24,328 nt of DNA from an uncultured Candidatus Saccharibacteria bacterium (GTDB lineage Bacteria; Patescibacteriota; Saccharimonadia; Saccharimonadales; Saccharimonadaceae): assembly GCA_947253285.1 (NCBI GenBank), contig CAMXXV010000006.1, positions 1 to 24,328 of the forward strand, given 5' to 3'. The notes under the pieces are model-generated. The model was not told the DNA's origin. It worked only from the letters and a program-made list of their open reading frames with translations, and made no database searches. A program made the translations under genes and the position numbers. Below are positions 22,240 to 24,328 of this stretch, piece by piece. Every line of letters begins with the position of its first letter. The stretch's first letter is position 1.

Positions 22240-23136
22240 ATGGTAGAAATACTAGACCCAGTTAATCGCTCCGCTGCGGCACAAGAGGTGCGAGTGCGAT
22301 TACTGCAAACTTACGGCGAAAAGCATAACGACCGTTATGTGGCTTGCGCGTATCGAACATTTGAGGGTGACCATGAGGTCAAAATGGCTTGCGTGTACGA
22401 CAGATGTGACGTTGATACCGTCACTCAGGTGCGCGATGATGCCAATTTGACCCCCAGCTACGAGATGGCACCATTTTATAGCCTTGTGCTAGATAGTGAT
22501 GTTGATAACGTAGTTGAAGTGCGTCGCGCCATTTTTCGCGCATTAGATAAGGAACGCCCCGGTTGGGATAAACAACAGTGGCGCCCATCTAGCGCAGCTA
22601 AGAATGGTTACGTTACTACCCGCAACATTAAAATTGCTGATTACCTTAACAACAACAATTGCCATTCGGTTTTTGGTAGCGCTCCAATGCTACAAGTGTT
22701 GTGCGGTTACGGCGATTGGCATTCGATGTTCAATATGGTGGATGAGCCATCATTTGTACCGGCGGCCGACGTCCAATCTATGGCGGAATACCTCAATGGA
22801 CGTTACAATGACGCGTCGGAAGGCCACTACCGCATTGCGGCATTTTATGGCCACGCGAAGTTGAACGAGGTTGACCATATTCTGCTCATGCTGTTTGACC
22901 GCTGCAATACCGACTTGATGTCGCGTGTAGTCTCAGATGAGCGCGTTCGTTACTACATTGGTTCCGCTTGGCGCACTTGGTTGCCGGTTGACGCTTCAGC
23001 GTTGGCTATTCATAAAGCCATGCTGAAAGGTGCGGCAAAGTTGACTGGCGGCAAAGCCAAAGGTGTGGATATTCTGCCGAATTCAGATTCGCAGGAACTT
23101 TACAGCTTTAGCCATTGCCGATTACTAGTTAGTTAA
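22240..23136 (+). CDS. Array family protein I (two domains)
   Basis: 298 residues from ATG 22240, nine bases after AAGGAGG; the in-frame GTG at 22231 abuts the Shine-Dalgarno and is rejected. First domain: NDRYVACAYRT (R32, Y33), KMACVYDRCD (VYD 52-54), LDKERPGWDKQQ (PGW 107-109), NIKIADYL. Second domain: EGHYRIAAFYGH, ILLMLFDRCN (LFD about 218-220), SAWRTWLPVD, and the end CRLLVS. The second copy lacks the P.W motif, as in H. RTWLP in its second domain recalls RIWLP of A and RTWIAP of B, which supports common descent. Function unknown. Confidence 0.83.
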   Translation: MVEILDPVNRSAAAQEVRVRLLQTYGEKHNDRYVACAYRTFEGDHEVKMACVYDRCDVDTVTQVRDDANLTPSYEMAPFYSLVLDSDVDNVVEVRRAIFRALDKERPGWDKQQWRPSSAAKNGYVTTRNIKIADYLNNNNCHSVFGSAPMLQVLCGYGDWHSMFNMVDEPSFVPAADVQSMAEYLNGRYNDASEGHYRIAAFYGHAKLNEVDHILLMLFDRCNTDLMSRVVSDERVRYYIGSAWRTWLPVDASALAIHKAMLKGAAKLTGGKAKGVDILPNSDSQELYSFSHCRLLVS

Positions 23137-23146
23137 TTTCTACTAA

Positions 23147-23173
23147 AGAGCCCCCGTTTGGGGCTCTTTTTTT
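23147..23173 (+). terminator. Terminator of gene I, overlapping the next -35 box
   Basis: AGAGCCCC-cgttt-GGGGCTCT followed by a T-run that merges into TTGACA (23172-23177) of the next gene. Confidence 0.88.
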
Positions 23174-23247
23174 GACAGCTTGTATTGGTTATTGTATGAT
23201 TGTGGCAACCGAGCTACATTCCGGTAGTTCGTGAGACCGAAAGGTGG
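23172..23247 (+). promoter_or_regulatory. Promoter, leader and ribosome site of array gene J
   Basis: TTGACA (23172-23177), 17-nt spacer, TATGAT (23195-23200). The leader has CTACATT (23214-23220) inside a small ACCG/CGGT hairpin, and AAGGTGG (23241-23247) nine bases before ATG 23257. Confidence 0.78.
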
Positions 23248-23256
23248 TTCTTTAAA

Positions 23257-24189
23257 ATGCCAATTGAGATAGTAGAGTTGGCGCCGCCGTTTAACCTCGA
23301 CCCTGGTGAAGATTTAAAGCAGTTGCTAGAGCAAGGCTTGACGGCGCCGGTCCGTGAATCGCGGAACCGTTATGAGGTTTGGAACTTGCACATGATGGGT
23401 GAATCTGGCCATGAGATAAATGTGGTACACATTTACGACCGGTTGCGTTTGTCTAACGTCCATACGATATATGATGAGGCTGGCAACCGAATTGGCCACG
23501 AGATGATGCCAATTGGCAGCATCCCGCTTGATACGTGCCGCGAGGGTTGCACACCAGTGCTAAATGCGGTGAATAGTTACCTTGATAACGCTAACCGCCA
23601 CTGGCGCAGCCGACAGGACATGGCGACATTTCGGCGCGATGCATATTGCAATATCCTCACTGCTGATTGCTATGCCCCGGATACGACGCTGGTAATTGAC
23701 CCGTTGGCTTGGGAGGCGCAGCAAACGCCGGTGGCGATTGAGTGGGCGGGTAGCCAAGATTCGCCGCATCAAGCAAAGCGGTTTAAGGCGATGCATCAAG
23801 CGGTGCGTCAGATATACAATGATAGTGGTGATTATGCCCGATTTGTAGTTTTTTACGGGCCAACGCAAGGCGCGAATCAGCTAGTATATCTGTTCGACCG
23901 GCAAAACATCGACCATATTTACTGCTGCACGCCGCAGAATCAGCAAGGCAAAAAGCGCTACTTCGCCCTGCCCGTCCGGCATGTGCGCACTGAGCGTACT
24001 GCTCCGGCGGAAATTGAGGCGCTGGTACGTAGTTCGCTGCTTCGGCGGTATCGTCAGAGCCTGTCGTTGACTGAAGTTAGTGCTAATTTTGACCCGTTGC
24101 GGGCGGAAATTCAGTTGATACCAGCCACCGGCACAAAGCATGTCATGTTTGGCTGTGGTACGGTGCGATTGAACTTGCCCGAGTTGTAG
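23257..24189 (+). CDS. Array family protein J (two domains)
   Basis: 310 residues from ATG 23257. An in-frame ATG at 23200 is rejected because it overlaps the -10 box. First domain: RNRYEVWNLHM (R38, Y39), INVVHIYDRLR (IYD 59-61), MMPIGSIPLD, NANRHWRSRQ in the place of NP.W. Second domain: YARFVVFYGPTQ, NQLVYLFDRQN, PVRHVRTER, and the end VRLNLPEL. IYDRL and LFDRQ link both halves to G and I. Its start MPIEIVELAP resembles MVEILDP of I and MIEILESG of H, so H, I and J probably arose from one two-domain ancestor. Function unknown. Confidence 0.83.
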   Translation: MPIEIVELAPPFNLDPGEDLKQLLEQGLTAPVRESRNRYEVWNLHMMGESGHEINVVHIYDRLRLSNVHTIYDEAGNRIGHEMMPIGSIPLDTCREGCTPVLNAVNSYLDNANRHWRSRQDMATFRRDAYCNILTADCYAPDTTLVIDPLAWEAQQTPVAIEWAGSQDSPHQAKRFKAMHQAVRQIYNDSGDYARFVVFYGPTQGANQLVYLFDRQNIDHIYCCTPQNQQGKKRYFALPVRHVRTERTAPAEIEALVRSSLLRRYRQSLSLTEVSANFDPLRAEIQLIPATGTKHVMFGCGTVRLNLPEL

Positions 24190-24228
24190 CTGTTGCGCTA
24201 TCATGCTCTCTAACCTACCTCTGTGCGC

Positions 24229-24257
24229 AGAGCCTCCCCTTTCGCGGAGGCTCTTTT
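24229..24257 (+). terminator. Terminator of gene J
   Basis: AGAGCCTCC (24229-24237) pairs with GGAGGCTCT (24246-24254), followed by TTTTATTT. An ACCTCTGT octamer precedes it at 24217-24224. Confidence 0.87.
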
Positions 24258-24275
24258 ATTTAAGCATAAACCTTA

Positions 24276-24304
24276 TTGACAATAAGCATAAAAAGTTGTA
24301 TAAT
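24276..24304 (+). promoter_or_regulatory. Promoter of a further array gene beyond the right edge
   Basis: A perfect TTGACA (24276-24281), 17-nt spacer and TATAAT (24299-24304), with only 24 bases of leader left in the window. The array evidently continues. Confidence 0.85.
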
Positions 24305-24328
24305 CAAAGCAGAATTGCAAAAGTAATT

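Noticed and set aside
15001..24328. Integron attC sites or a CRISPR array explaining the row of units
   Set aside because: Hairpins between units are ordinary terminators with different sequences, no integrase is present, and there are no equal-length repeats with spacers.

Overview
The window looks like a chromosomal segment of a Patescibacteria (CPR) cell, most likely Saccharibacteria (TM7). This is an inference from an ftsW-murG-ftsQ cell-wall cluster, strong TTGACA-17-TATAAT promoters, several almost leaderless genes and many lineage-specific proteins. UGA is used as an ordinary stop codon (for example at 6140-6142), which argues against the UGA-recoding CPR lineages. No rRNA, tRNA, CRISPR array, transposase or integrase was seen.

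Layout. (1) 1-3501: housekeeping cell-division and peptidoglycan genes: ftsW (cut by the left edge), murG, a small hypothetical gene with a possible decayed upstream part, and an ftsQ/divIB-like gene. (2) 3502-4957: about 1.45 kb with no convincing gene. It holds AT-rich blocks, four copies of ACCTCTGT, several hairpins and one good promoter. (3) 4958-12672: a defence-like island. Two DUF1524-type HNH nuclease genes on the minus strand flank a RelB/DinJ-RelE/ParE toxin-antitoxin pair. They are followed by a 1473-residue GIY-YIG-like/helicase/Eco57I-type methyltransferase fusion and its companion 'subunit M'. (4) 12788-14650: a 620-residue protein built of repeated Imm63-like domains plus a YezG-like end, which looks like a multi-domain immunity protein. 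(5) 14766-24328 and beyond: a row of small transcription units. Eight genes (15059, 15643, 19454, 20071, 20656, 21229, 22240, 23257) encode very divergent members of one family that I do not recognise. The last three carry two copies of the domain. Nearly all have their own promoter, a short leader hairpin, a GTACATT-like motif next to the ribosome binding site, and their own terminator. The terminator T-run often touches the next -35 box. A ninth promoter at the right edge shows that the array goes on.

The array is interrupted at 16101-19316 by a decayed copy of a secretion-signal gene start, two tandem paralogues of an immunity-like protein, and a large exported protein with a C-type-lectin/FGE-like fold. 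The signal peptide of that protein is split by a run of ten G residues. With nine G it would be in frame, so it looks like a phase-variable surface protein that is OFF in this sequence. Together, regions 3-5 read as a defence, immunity and surface-interaction island next to conserved cell-wall genes. The cassette-like paralogue array with a shared leader element is the best candidate for an undescribed system.
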